Shown: positions 33,776-43,983, counted from the stretch's first letter. The stretch is DNA of 64,000 bases from Fallopia convolvulus (GCA_964016875.1 OZ024722.1:16994576-17058575), one strand, 5' to 3'. Made by a program: numbers and translations. The notes: generated by a model not told the origin, from the letters alone.

Positions 33776-34377
33776 ACCATCGCAGAGTAGCGGAGGATCT
33801 CGTCGTTGAGGGCTGCCTCCGAGAGGTTGTTGGACCATGCAACCTCGTCGGCCCAAGCTGACCTGTCCCAGTCTTGGGACACGCCCCGGGAAGAACCGGG
33901 GCAGTGGAACTTCTCGGCAGGAGGCCCGGTGGCCGAGATAACTCGGCTCTTCGAGCCAGGGCGCTCGACCATCTCGCCCCCTGGGGTTCTCCCTTGGCCA
34001 TCCCCCTTCTGCTTCTTCCTTTTCTCTCCACGGGGAGACCCCGTGCCCTTTCTCTTGGACCTGGCTTTGTCACCAGATCCTCGGGAGTGTTGGGACGACG
34101 TTCGGGCGGCGTCCCCCTTCGTCGACCCCCCCTCAATCTTCTTCGCCTCAGGCGCCTTCAGCGCCGGGACTGGGGCCTTCGGTTGCGAGGCAAGGGGACT
34201 CGCTTGCGAGGTCGGATCCTTTATGGCGACCCCGCGTTGGCCTTGGGGTCTCGGAGCGTTGGAGGAAGAATTCGCAGGCCTTTTACCCTGTGACTTCGCG
34301 ATAAGAGCCCCAAGTAGGTCCATTGTGAAAACAAAAAAGGCATAGAAATTAGGAAAGAAAAAAAAACGAATTAACAA
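33776..34377 (-). CDS. Tat antisense gene, middle exon (basic linker)
   Basis: An open frame with MDLLGALIAKSQGKRP, long Ser/Pro/Lys-rich stretches and a lysine/arginine block KARSKRKGTGSPRGEKRKKQ that looks like a nuclear-localisation signal. It ends LNDEILRYSAM at a canonical splice donor. It joins the coiled-coil exon in phase. Whether its first Met is a real start or the exon continues from 34420 upstream is unclear; no clean acceptor is seen near 34377. Confidence 0.5.
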
Positions 34378-34419
34378 GGTTCATAACCTCGCTTCCCAGC
34401 ATCGAGAGGAAGAGAACAA

Positions 34420-35488
34420 TCAGGAAGGAGATTGAATACCCTCTCTGCCCTCGCTGGGGGGGAGGCTGAGACTCAGGCCGGCCCGCTCAAGCTGGTCCTG
34501 AGAGAGATACACCTGGTACGGTGCCTGGCTCACTGTGGCGTATCGGGCCTTGAGGTTTGAGCTCGTCAACCGTATGCACACGCACCGAACAAAGGCGCCC
34601 GACACCACGGGAAAATTGAGATACCTCCCGGTGGGATCTCGGACCAAAAACCAATTCGGTTTTCACGGCCCGACGTTCGATGGGGCCGTGGTGATTTTAA
34701 CGTTCGACGTGCTGAGAGTGATGAGGCAGGACCGAGGTTCCCTCCTCGCTAGGAATAAAGCCGACAAGATATCGTGATTCGGCCCGTCCCCAAGTTCACG
34801 ACTTCGAATCGTGTAGGCGCACAGTAGCCGCCAAGCGTTCGGGAACAGTTGTGCGGGACAGATCTGCATGGCCCACAGGTAGTCGACAATATGCTGGGCC
34901 AGAGGCAGCCTGAAACCCGCCTGAAGACTGAAGAGGTGCACGACCACACACTTCTCGTAGGACGCCAAGGGCCGGCCCCCCTCTTCGAGAAGTGCCAGCT
35001 CAACCCCCTCGGGCCAGGAGAAGTCTTTTGCAATCTTCTCGAGATCCTCATGCCTGAGTGCGGTGGCCATTCCCTCGGACAGATAGTCCTCAGGGGTACC
35101 CAGGGTCATGGGAATCTGCTCCTCGAGGACATGCGGAACGCGAGACACAGCGTCAGTACGCCGCAGGGAAGCTCGGAGGCACGTAGGGAGACGGCGCCGA
35201 GGTCGTTCCCACATCCGGCCGCACCTCAACCTCAGTAACGACCTCGTTTGGGGTGGAAGACGAAGCCATTTCAACACCCGACGACGCTCGAAGGTGGGAG
35301 AAGCGCGAATTGATAGAAGCCTCGGAGTCGCTTAAAGAAGGCTCGTTGAAAGCCGGCGAAGGGGACCTCGGGTTTTGGGAGTCGCTAAGTTATGCGCTTC
35401 CCGCGGACTCCGAAACCTCCTCGTAGAAACCCTCTTGAACTCTGAAAGCGAAGCCGAGTGGAGGGCTCGCGGAGTTTCTCCTAGGCAT
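34420..35488 (-). pseudogene. Tat antisense gene, 5' part with Transposase_28-like domain
   Basis: On the minus strand ATG at 35488 (MPRRNSASPPLGFAF) follows an acceptor at about 35528. A stop lies near 35390 and a further shift near 35150. The core VVHLFSLQAGFRLPLAQHIV followed by QICPAQLFPNAWRLLCAY (about 34940-34820) is the signature of the Pfam family 'putative gypsy type transposon' (Transposase_28). The domain continues to about 34663 and 34647-34420 in another frame. The role is unknown. With the two downstream exons it forms a spliced antisense gene in the element. Confidence 0.6.
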
Positions 35489-36413
35489 GAAAAGAACGAC
35501 GTCTAGGCCGCAGAAGGCTAGCACCTGGAAAAGAAAGAAGCGTTGAGACATCGGGCAAAGTAACCAAAGAAAAACAATGCGAGGTCATGACCTCGAAGGG
35601 AAGGGAGCGCGAGGTTACGACGTCAAAAGGGATAGCAAGACGAGGTCACGACAGCGTTTGGAAAAAAAAGAATTCAAGGTCGTAAGAGACTTTTGGCCAC
35701 GTGGCACCCTAGTGGCTACTTTGACAAGATAGGACGGTGATGGAGAAGTCGAAGCGCCAAAAAGAGGAAAGAGAAGGAGAAACGGAGGCCAACGGTGAAA
35801 AGAAGCGGCGGAGACCCTAACGTCCCATCAATCAGCCGTCGAGACGTTTGGGTTTCCAAGAGCCTCAAAATTCAAAACCACCGAAAAAGAAAAAGAGATG
35901 GCCGTCGGTTGGAGGACGAGAGGTTCAAGTGCATGGCGTTCGCCACCCTCACCCCACCGTCCCGCCACCATGGCACCGGTGCAAGACACCCTCATGGGCA
36001 ACCACTGCCCGCTAGGGCAAAAGGTCGAACGAAAAGGAAATAAAGAGAAAAGAGCAAAAGAAAAGAAAAAAATAACGGCGAGGAAAAGCATGCGGAAACT
36101 CACGCCGACCTCACCACCGCCGTTTCGCCACCGAGACGACAGCGCGGAACACCAGGCGACACACTGTCGCCTCTCCAAACCACAAAACAAAAAGCAAGCA
36201 GGGAAAAATCGAAAGCGAACATAAGACGGGAGGAGAAAAGTCGAAGACTTACTTGTTCAAAATCAACGAGGAGGGAGCGGTGGTGCAAATTGGAAGGTGG
36301 CTAAGGCTCGTCGGAAACCGTCTGGAGAAACCGCTCGCAGGAAATCGGAAAGACAGAAAGAGAGAAGGCGAAAATGTTGAAAGAAGAGATAAAGGGGAGG
36401 CGTGTGAAGTGTG

Positions 36414-36424
36414 CTCTTATAAAG
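36414..36424 (-). promoter_or_regulatory. Antisense promoter TATA box
   Basis: Minus-strand CTTTATAAGAG lies about 30 bp before a C/T-rich leader. A splice donor (GAACAA/GTAAGT, near 36250) follows about 170 bp downstream. The placement fits the promoter of the antisense gene at 35488-32888. Confidence 0.5.
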
Positions 36425-36716
36425 AGTAGGCTTGGGCCTCCCCTGTCCAGGTAGGCTTATTGGGCCTGTCTCTCCTGAGCGGCCCATTAATCAAGATGCG
36501 AAGAGCAAACCCAGAAAAGCTTTAACCTTGCAAACCAAAGAAAAGCTAAGTGTAGAACCTCGCAAAAAGAGGGTTTCGCAAGATGCCCCCCACTAACCTC
36601 GGAAACCCTTAAAGCCTCGCAAAATGCCTACCCACCTCTCAGAGCCTCGCACCCCGCGATCTTTGAGAACTTATGCCCTGCGGCCCTCGGGGCGAGGTCC
36701 CCAGGCCATGGGGTTG

Positions 36717-37574
36717 TGATGATGCTCAAAACGGTAAAGTAAGAAGTGGGTCCGGGGTGCAAGGAGCATACAGACCCAGCGGGCCTCCCAAGGATGATCC
36801 TGGGGCCCACAACCATATCCACCTTTAATTTTAACAAGATCCCTACCCCCGCGAGGTCCTCCGAAAACTGGGAATGAGGTCTACACCTCGTAACCGACTC
36901 TACCAACACGCCCGCCCACCAGAACCACTCAGCTAGCGCCGCGCTCCCGAGCCAGTCACAAGCTGCCTCTCCGCTAGACCAATCAGAGCCCTTGATCTCG
37001 GGCGTCCCACATCGGACAACGATCAGAACTCGACTCCCCAAATCCTCTATAAATAGAGGAGAATCTCGTATGGAAAAGGGGTCGAAAAACATCTTGAACT
37101 CAAGAACTATCTTGCTCATTGAAGATCGACGTGATTGAAACATCGTCAAAAGGCCTCGCTATAGACAAGTGAAGTCCACAAAAAGACTTCAAGTCTCACA
37201 AAGTTCCTACTCACACCAAAGATCTCGCTACACCATCTCGCACGCCGCCTATACCTCGCTCTCATTCACATCAAAGACTTCGCTGCCCGATCTCGCAAGT
37301 CGTCAACACCGTCCCGCTAGATCAACCTCGCTCAAAAGGTCAAGCAAGCAATACTTAGAATTGTCTAGCAATTACGAGATCTCGAACATTGTTAGGTCGA
37401 GATCTCGGATAATCGTAGGAGATCTAGGGTGTAAACTTCCAAACGTTTGTAACCTCGTGTTACCGTAACCTCGTTGTAAAGAAAATCATAAATAAAGAAG
37501 CAAGGTTTCGTACAATCGAATATAATAATCTCGTGTCTTGTGTTTTAGCGAACGCGTCATTTCGGGTTTCATCA
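36717..37574 (+). repeat. Tat element 3' LTR (858 bp)
   Basis: Same ends as the 5' LTR, with TATAAATA at 37048-37055. Followed by the target duplication GTATG at 37575-37579. The bases before it (CATGGGGT) are a weak polypurine tract. Confidence 0.95.
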
Positions 37575-37829
37575 GTATGCAAATCACAATAGGTCAACTT
37601 GTGAGTATATTACTTTGCATTTTAACTTGTATATAATGCACTTTTTTTATTTTATAGTGCACCTTTTTATCCATTAGATGCACTTTATTAAGTTTGTAAT
37701 ACATTATTTGGCACTATATGCACTGGCAAAAAAATTACATTTTTGTTTTCCAAATGCAGGTAAAGAAAACATTGAGGAAAGTGAAGAATCTGTTGAGATA
37801 GAAGAATTTGACCCAAATACATCATGTAA
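37575..37829 (+). pseudogene. MULE transposase, C-terminal exons beyond the Tat insertion
   Basis: Directly after the target duplication the frame continues the interrupted zinc knuckle with ANHNRSTCEY. Together with the left half this gives a C-x2-C...H-x4-C pattern. After an intron with TGCACTTT words, a second exon (about 37760-37825) encodes GKENIEESEESVEIEEFDPN, an acidic tail typical of these proteins. Confidence 0.75.
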
Positions 37830-38240
37830 GTATTTTTTTAATTTATTTTTGTTGTGTTTTCTTTTTTTTGTTTTAAGACTTTCTTCTAATGTGTCCCCTT
37901 TTTTTATTTTCAAGTCGATTACATTCTTCAGGGCAACCATCAACGATTCATTTTATATTTTTTAGTTTACCTATGTAGACATTTTTGACCTTATCAATAG
38001 TAATTTTGCACTTTATCATTACCAATTTACGTATTTTTTAAGGGAATGTAATGCACTTTAGCTTTATATCGATGCACTTTACTAGTATTTGTAATGCACT
38101 TTAACTGTATATCAGGTGCACTTTTACCAATATCCTAATGCACTTTATCTTTATATCGATGCACTCTAATTTTTTATAGTCTATTTATCGATGCACTTCA
38201 TGATGCACTTTTTCTACTACTCCCAATGCACTTTTGGTGT
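37625..38240 (+). repeat. TGCACTTT motif array, 3' part of the MULE
   Basis: About 13 copies of AATGCACTTT or variants at 37628-37690 and 38045-38230, in the same orientation as in the 5' arrays. The coding exon at 37760-37825 lies between the two clusters. Confidence 0.85.
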
Positions 38241-39257
38241 ATTTCATTGGAACCAAATCACTGGACAAATAAGATCCATAAAAAGTGTAGCTTTGTGGCA
38301 GGCAACCACACCACACACACTCAACCACTCACTTGAAAACACAATTCGGTGGAAGTGGAATTACCATATCTACTCTTCCCACCTTTTCATCACTATCAAC
38401 TCAACACATGTGCTCTACCTAGCTATAACACTAAGAAGCTCGTTCAGAATTAAGATAAGAGTGAAATCAAATCTGCAGGTTCTACATAAAGGCTGCAACA
38501 ACTAATGAAGAAATGGGAAATGTGGATGAGCGCTTAGCTGAATTAGCCATGTGTGATCACAAGCTGGTTCAGTTTTGGCCCTGAAGTGTTGTAGTAGAAA
38601 TAGTCATGTTAGTTTCTCTTGCAGCCAACCAAGACCAATCCTGCCAACGTGTCATGGAGGTACATAAAAGATCATCAAATTAAATTTAGTAAGCTTATAT
38701 AAAACTTTTGCAAAGGATGATTTAGGAAGTTCCCAGTTTTCATTCAGTAAGCTTATATAAAATATTAAAATCCCACACCGTGCTGAAGTTTGTTTCTCCT
38801 CAGTTTTGACTTAAAATGAAAAGAGTTGGGATCCACTTCCTTGCCATTAAGCAATGTCGTAGAATATTTCTTCACTTGCATTAAAAATTAGTATAATCTT
38901 CCTAGCCAAAGACTAGAAAACAATCACAGGGAAAAAAAAAAGAAACAGACGACAACAACAATAATACCCAAGAAAAAGAAAAGAAAAGGCTAAAAATCAA
39001 CTCAACATACTCATATTAATTGATTATTGAGCTGATGAACAACAATTCATGATCATGGAACCAAAACCAGCCATAAATCTAAACCAACCATTACCACAAA
39101 CTCAATTACTTGATAAACCCCCAAATCATCGCAAGAAAGCTGTGGAATTTCATAGAAGATGACTTTACATGGTCTTTAGAATAAAGCCTAAGGTACTTTT
39201 ACAATATCCATGCCTTAAAAGTTCAATCCAGAGAGCATAGCAATAAGCACCCTACTT

Positions 39258-39366
39258 ATCATCCTCTTAAAGTCCTACCATAGCTACCTAAAATGTTCAA
39301 GGTTAGAGAGTAGGCTCTTAAAATCCTACCATAGCTACCTAAAAATGTTCAAGGTTAGAAAATAGC
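39258..39366. repeat. ~55-bp tandem duplication
   Basis: CTCTTAAARTCCTACCATAG followed by CTACCTAAAATGTTCAAGG occurs twice back to back (from 39262 and 39316). Non-coding, inside the MULE. Confidence 0.8.
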
Positions 39367-39371
39367 CATGG

Positions 39372-39832
39372 CTACTTTCTAACCTTCTGTGCAACAAAAT
39401 TCTTTAACTTTTCCATCACCGTCTTCTTCATTTCATTACATTCTGCATTGATAATGGCATAGGCATACTTCTTCCTTAGCATAGCCATGGCCCTACTGAT
39501 TTGACTATTCTGAATTTGTCTCCCCCAACCCTCATCTATCTTGTTCGGTGGACCCATATACGTCTCCAAATGACACATAGCATATATTCCACCGTTGACA
39601 TCACTTTTTGGGTCATCCACTCGAGGTTCTGGTCGTCTATCCCATTATACTCTTCAAGTCTACCAGCTTTTGCAGAGAGTTTCCAAATAACACATAGCAT
39701 ATATTCCACCGTTGACATCACTTTTTGGGTCATCCACTTGAGGTTCTGGTCGTCTATCCCATTATGCTCTTCAAGTCTACCAGCTTTTGCAGAGAGTTTC
39801 CACTTTTTGAGATATTTGATAACCTTGGTCAT
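39372..39832 (-). pseudogene. Ulp1-like (C48) peptidase fragment with in-frame 117-bp duplication
   Basis: The minus-strand frame contains WKLSAKAGRLEEHNGIDDQN followed by LKWMTQKVMSTVEYMLCVI, duplicated exactly in frame (117 bp, 39 codons, 39574 and 39691). It then shifts frame into NGGIYAMCHLETYMGPP and AIINAECNEMKKTVMEKLKN. The GIYAM.HLETYMG segment resembles the C-terminus of Ulp1-like SUMO-protease domains found in plant MULEs. The expected catalytic Cys before GIYAM is a Gly here. The assignment is by motif only; the protein is broken. Confidence 0.5.
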
Positions 39833-39945
39833 CTACAAAATATAAAATTACAGCATTTAATAATTATATTTATGAATGCACTTTTCACAGTCAGTAACCA
39901 CTAACATATGTAACAAATACTAATGATTACATTCTAGGCCTTGAT

Positions 39946-40158
39946 TTGCCTTTTGAGATCATTCTTGTATCTTACATTCTAGGCCTCGCTCGTCAGATCT
40001 ACTGCATCGAGCCTCACCCTTCCGCAACCAACGCCTCCTACTCCAACCTCCTCCAAACTCACGTCTACGAGTCTGCTCCTTACTTAAATTCGCTCCTCCA
40101 AACTCTCACAAACAACACTGAAACAAAAATAGGGTTTATGAATTACCTCTTCGGTTAG
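39946..40158 (+). pseudogene. Possible DUF26 (Gnk2-type) gene fragment
   Basis: A 70-codon frame includes YSNLLQTHVYESAPYLNSLL followed by QTLTNNTETKIGFMNYLFG. The spacing resembles the start of DUF26/Gnk2 domains of cysteine-rich receptor-like kinases ('Y..NL..LL..L......GF.N...G'). It could be a captured host gene fragment in the MULE. The conserved cysteines are missing from the visible part, so the call is weak. Confidence 0.3.
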
Positions 40159-40330
40159 TTTTTGGAGGCATCTCGAAACGAAAAGGAGCGATCGAAGTTG
40201 AGTCGGCGATCTGGGCGATCGAAGGTGCGAGTGTTTGATTTCTGAGAGTTTTTTATAGAAGGTGGGTGATCGATCGTGGGAGTGTTTGATTCTGATTGAG
40301 CTTGGGAGCTTTTTTTGATATTTGAAGTTA

Positions 40331-41057
40331 GGGCTCGTTTGGTATTGATATCAAAGATATCAGGTATCGGATATCGGTATGGGTATCGGATATTAGATAT
40401 TGGTATAAGATTTGATATCTATACCTTTGTTTGATATGAAATAGATATTACTCATATCTTATAACACTTGTTTGGTAAAGTCTACTTTAATATTAGATAT
40501 CAAATTCAACTTTTATAAAATTAATTTTTTAAGGTTTAAAAAATAATTAATAGATTAAAACCTACTGTTACTCAAACTAAAAACAAGAAAAATCAAACGT
40601 CTAGATCTATATGGAGACGAGTACATGTTTTTCATTGCTCTCAGGTCTAGAAATAAAGATGGCAACCGACTACAGGAGAACGCAAGTCGGGATCTAGGTG
40701 CTTGAAAAGGGGCAACGGGAAGAGACTCCCAAATTTGGAATATTGGAGGCGACCCACGAGTCAGTGAGTTGGTGGCCGGTGAGTGTAACGAGGCGCTGCC
40801 GAAGAGGTCTTCCTTCCCGATAAGAAACAAGAGGGTATGAAAATCTGGGAGAAGGTGGGAGACTGATAAAAGGGGAAGAAATGGGATAAGTAGAGATATC
40901 AATGATACCGGTAGAAAAATTGGTATATCAAATGGGGGGTAATTTGATATCAGGCTATCAAAAAGATATCGCTACATACCGATATCTACAAATATCAAAC
41001 ACTAGATATCAGCCCATATCGATATCTAATATCTACATATCGGTACCAAACGGGCCC
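40331..41057. mobile_element. PIF/Harbinger-type non-autonomous element (727 bp)
   Basis: TIRs are GGGCTCGTTTGGTA at the left and the complement of TACCAAACGGGCCC at the right. They are flanked by the 3-bp target TTA (40328-40330 and 41058-41060). The subterminal parts are packed with GATATC/TATCGG words on both sides. An apparent frame at 40555-40902 has no recognisable domain. It is nested in the right arm of the MULE. Confidence 0.85.
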
Positions 41058-41178
41058 TTAAGGGTATAGAAGTTGGGATTATTTACAAAATTACCACCGT
41101 GTTGATTTGTTGTTTTTTTCTTCAAAAACACAGGAGTAATATGAGGCATTGGATCATGTGATCTGACGACTGACAACT

Positions 41179-41224
41179 CTCCTTCCGTTTCATGTTAAGG
41201 GTTGGTTTCATTTGAACCAAACTC
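41179..41224 (-). repeat. MULE right terminal inverted repeat
   Basis: Reverse complement begins GAGTTTGGTTCAAATGAAAC and holds the core shared with 20892-20937. Confidence 0.88.
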
Positions 41225-41279
41225 ATAATGACAATTGATCAATTAAGGTCACATATCAACTAATGTTTGATTGTATATA

Positions 41280-41507
41280 CTCCTCCCTCTGTTTAGAAAA
41301 ACTTGTCATTCTAGTTTGATTTTCTTGTTCAATCAAATTTTAACCCACTTTTTCCAATTATATCCATACTAATTAAAAACGTTTACAATAATTTGCAATA
41401 CAAGGTGAAAGGATCTTAACAAAAAATTGAGGATAATTTAATCAAATCAAAAAAAAATTAATTTTTGAGACAAACGTGAAACGACAAGTTTATTTGAACG
41501 GAGGGAG
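41280..41507. mobile_element. Stowaway-like MITE (228 bp)
   Basis: CTCCCTCTGTTTAGAAAAACT at the left and ..TTTGAACGGAGGGAG at the right form an inverted pair with ACTTGTC/GACAAGT inside. TA lies on each side (41278-41279, 41508-41509). The extra CTC at the left end is a small irregularity. Confidence 0.8.
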
Positions 41508-41582
41508 TATTAAATAAAATATCATTCTATTTTGACCGTTTCATAAAATCAATTATAATATCAATAGGGTCAATTAGGGTAA

Positions 41583-42045
41583 ATGATTTACAAATATTTT
41601 AACATTTATTCAATATTAAAATATTATATAATTTTTAGTAAAATTATCCGTAAATATCACTGGAATTCAACTAGTTACTTCATAACGATATTTGTACAAA
41701 CTCATAACTTCCGTAGCGAGATTACGGTCTCCTTCGAAATAATATTTTATCATCCTAGCAAATAGAGCTTATAAATCCAATCCGACAATCCTGAGAATTT
41801 GTTCATAAATGAATCCTGGGAAAAAAAATTTTGTCATTAGACACATACCAGAATTAAAACATAGAACTGAAAAATATTTGTAGCCCGTTGTTGCACCTAG
41901 GAAAAGAAAATAAGAATATTCTTAAAGGTTTGTGTTCTGAATTGAAAAACCCTTAATTGGTAAAATATCAGAACAGTAGAACACATTCAATACGGAAGAC
42001 TTGAAAAGTGGGAAATGTGTATATACCTAAATTATTAACAATTTT
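41583..42045 (-). repeat. Second copy of the F-box-intron block
   Basis: Same orientation as 17510-17975, about 88-90% identical with several indels, including an extra AATCC at 41780. No coding exon is found beside it. Once the MULE is ignored it lies directly upstream of the F-box piece at 20110-20490. This would fit a tandemly duplicated F-box gene cluster. Confidence 0.7.
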
Positions 42046-42112
42046 GTATTCACAAATCATATGAGCAAATGAAGAAAGAGGGAGACAAGTGCAAATTATT
42101 GTAAATGGTTTG

Positions 42113-42139
42113 GTGTAGTCCACGCAGGGCGGACTACAC
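42113..42139. other. Perfect 9-bp inverted repeat (hairpin)
   Basis: GTGTAGTCC, a 9-base spacer ACGCAGGGC sharing one base, then GGACTACAC, followed by a T-rich stretch at 42146. It could form a stem-loop. Meaning unknown. Confidence 0.5.
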
Positions 42140-43420
42140 TGCCTGTTTTTTTATATTTAATAATAACCTTGTTTTTAGTTTTTACAAAATTATGCTAAGC
42201 CAAAATTTAAAATTTCTACAACTTATCTTTATAGTATCATTAAACTCGAATCTTTCCATTCTATTTGTTGTCCATCTAACTTTGTCACATAAACATTTAA
42301 CTATCCATACGTAATATCTTTAATATTACTATGATATATAAATTAATCGATGAGTGCTTCCTATATAAAAAAATCGATGAGTGCTTCCTAAACATTTCGC
42401 TTGATGGATATATGAGTCTTTACGAACTCACTCACCGAGGGATTGGGTCTTACTAGTTAAATGCTAAACCTGCAACACAACACGCAGTGAACTCAACACT
42501 TGTTTTACAACACACGCTTTAACTTAAATTTCCCAACATATACTCTTAAAAAACTTAAATTTACAAATATCTGCTGAACCCCAAATCCAAAACATAATTT
42601 CTTTCAACCAGAACACAAGTAATACACAACTACATTATAAGTGAACAACACATTAAGTTATTATTTATCAGCTGGCACAAAGCTGATAATTAAGCTACTG
42701 TAGTGCATCGTAAAATAAAGAAATTAAGCTTCATCCAAATTAATTATCAGCTGGGACAAAGCTACTGCGTATATGTGCTTTTTTCCCTTGCCAAAGACAG
42801 CAAAAGTGAACGTTTACGACAAAGAGAAGTAGATATATAATTCAGCATTGAATATTTACAGCAAAGAGAGGTTGCTTTACCTTACAAATGGAGGTGAGAG
42901 TGAAGAGAGGCGAGTGCTAGGCGAGAGCGGAGAAGTGAGAGGTGGTGTTTAGCGCCTGAGACTGAGACCGGGAGCGGAGAGAGTAGGCGAGAGCCCTTGC
43001 GAGATCGATTCAGCGAGCAGCTGAGAGACAAGAGGCCGAGAATGGAAGAGACGAGAACGATAGAGAGGGTAGCGGCGTGAGATTGAGAGGGTAGAGTGGA
43101 AGAGACTCCAGGGTTTGAGGGTTTGGTGTGCTAGGTTTACATAGGTTTTTTTTTTACTTTGGCGAATTTCTGGTACATCTAATACTTTCATGATTTAAAA
43201 AAAAAAAGTCCCAAATCCAGTACACAAACTTCCAAGTGTATTTGGGCCCAAACCACATTTAGATATTAGATACTCAGTATTTGCCTACAGTGTTTGGTAG
43301 CCAGCGAGACGTCTCACACTGAACTTATATCACAGCATCGGTATTATCGATCCCGTTTTCCGCATCGGTATTATCGAAGCGTGTCTGCTTTCATTTCTCA
43401 CCAACGTCACCGCCTTTCCT
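42140..43420. other. Intergenic DNA upstream of BCCP
   Basis: Contains a short duplicated phrase ATCGATGAGTGCTTCCTA (42348 and 42375). At 42900-43130 there is a purine-rich GAGAG region whose open frame on the minus strand has no recognisable protein. No transposon ends are seen. Confidence 0.4.
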
Positions 43421-43544
43421 TCTTCGGCTTCCCCCTATCTATAGAGTCCCACTCAATCCTTCCCTCTCTCACTCTCTGTCCGTTTCGATCTCCTCTGATT
43501 GATCTCATTCTCTCTCTGCTACGCGCGGATTCAATTGCTTCAAG

Positions 43545-43942
43545 GTGCGTTTCTCGCCGTTTCGATTTCAGTTGCGTTCATGTTATTCGCATTCTCAAGT
43601 TTACCAATCAAGAGCACCGGTCATTGATTTTATTCTTATCTTCTGATTTCTAAATTAAGAATTCACTGTCATTCTATCGAATTTTGTTGAATGCTATCTG
43701 TTGAATGAGCTCCGAATCTATTATCGCTTGATATACATTCAAACAAACTAACGAATTGAAGGTTTCCAGTTGCAATACTCGCAGTTTTCAAACCTCCTTA
43801 TGAACAGCCATTCATTGTGTTGCTTTCCTTGATCTGTTTTTTGCTCTATAGATAAGTAGGAGAACATTGGAAACACTGCTCACCTACAAGCAATATTGTG
43901 AATTAATTTCATTTACTTATCTTTGATTGTTTTTTTCCCTAG
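43545..43942 (+). other. 5' UTR intron of the BCCP gene
   Basis: A leader exon rich in CT (about 43440-43544) ends CTTCAAG/GTGCGT. The intron ends TTTTTTTCCCTAG, and the coding exon follows at 43943. Leader introns are common in plant plastid-protein genes and often raise expression. Exact transcript start not determined. Confidence 0.7.
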
Positions 43943-43983
43943 ATAGTACACAGCTTCAAATTGTGCTTGGAGAACTTCCAGTA

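Larger units (their letters stand above)
24642..37574 (+). mobile_element. Ty3/gypsy Tat-lineage LTR retrotransposon (12.9 kb)
   Basis: Both LTRs begin TGATGATGC and end TTCATCA. They are flanked by a perfect 5-bp duplication GTATG (24637-24641, 37575-37579). Order: LTR, primer-binding site, gag, protease, RT, RNaseH, second (archaeal-type) RNaseH, integrase, 43-bp minisatellite, antisense gene, LTR. Dual RNaseH plus antisense ORF places it in the Tat lineage. The LTRs differ by 16 substitutions and two 1-bp indels in 856 bp (about 1.9%). That is roughly 0.7-1.4 million years under commonly used plant rates. Coding frames carry stops and shifts, so it is not autonomous. It is clearly GC-richer than its surroundings. 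Confidence 0.95.
20892..41224 (+). mobile_element. Mutator-like element (MULE) with FAR1-type transposase, carrying nested elements
   Basis: TIRs: the left starts GAGTTTAGTTTCC at 20892; the right, reverse-complemented, starts GAGTTTGGTTCAAATGAAAC at 41224. Both share a perfect CTTAACATGAAACGGAAGG core, about 80% identity over 46 bp. A 10-bp duplication with one mismatch flanks it (ATAATAACAA 20882-20891, ATAATGACAA 41225-41234). The element holds a FAR1/MULE/SWIM transposase on the plus strand, an Ulp1-like fragment on the minus strand and TGCACTTTT arrays. The Tat retrotransposon (12.9 kb) and a Harbinger-type element are nested, so the original MULE was about 6.7 kb. Confidence 0.88.

Noticed and set aside
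33702..34345. Plus-strand frames opposite the antisense gene
   Set aside because: No domain or splice signals; the minus-strand frame has the coiled coil and canonical introns, so these are shadows.
40555..40902. 115-codon frame in the Harbinger-type element
   Set aside because: Low-complexity Ser/Leu/Pro composition with no transposase or Myb motif; likely chance.
42949..43191. 80-codon minus-strand frame upstream of BCCP
   Set aside because: It lies in a purine-rich repeat-like stretch without recognisable motifs or promoter.
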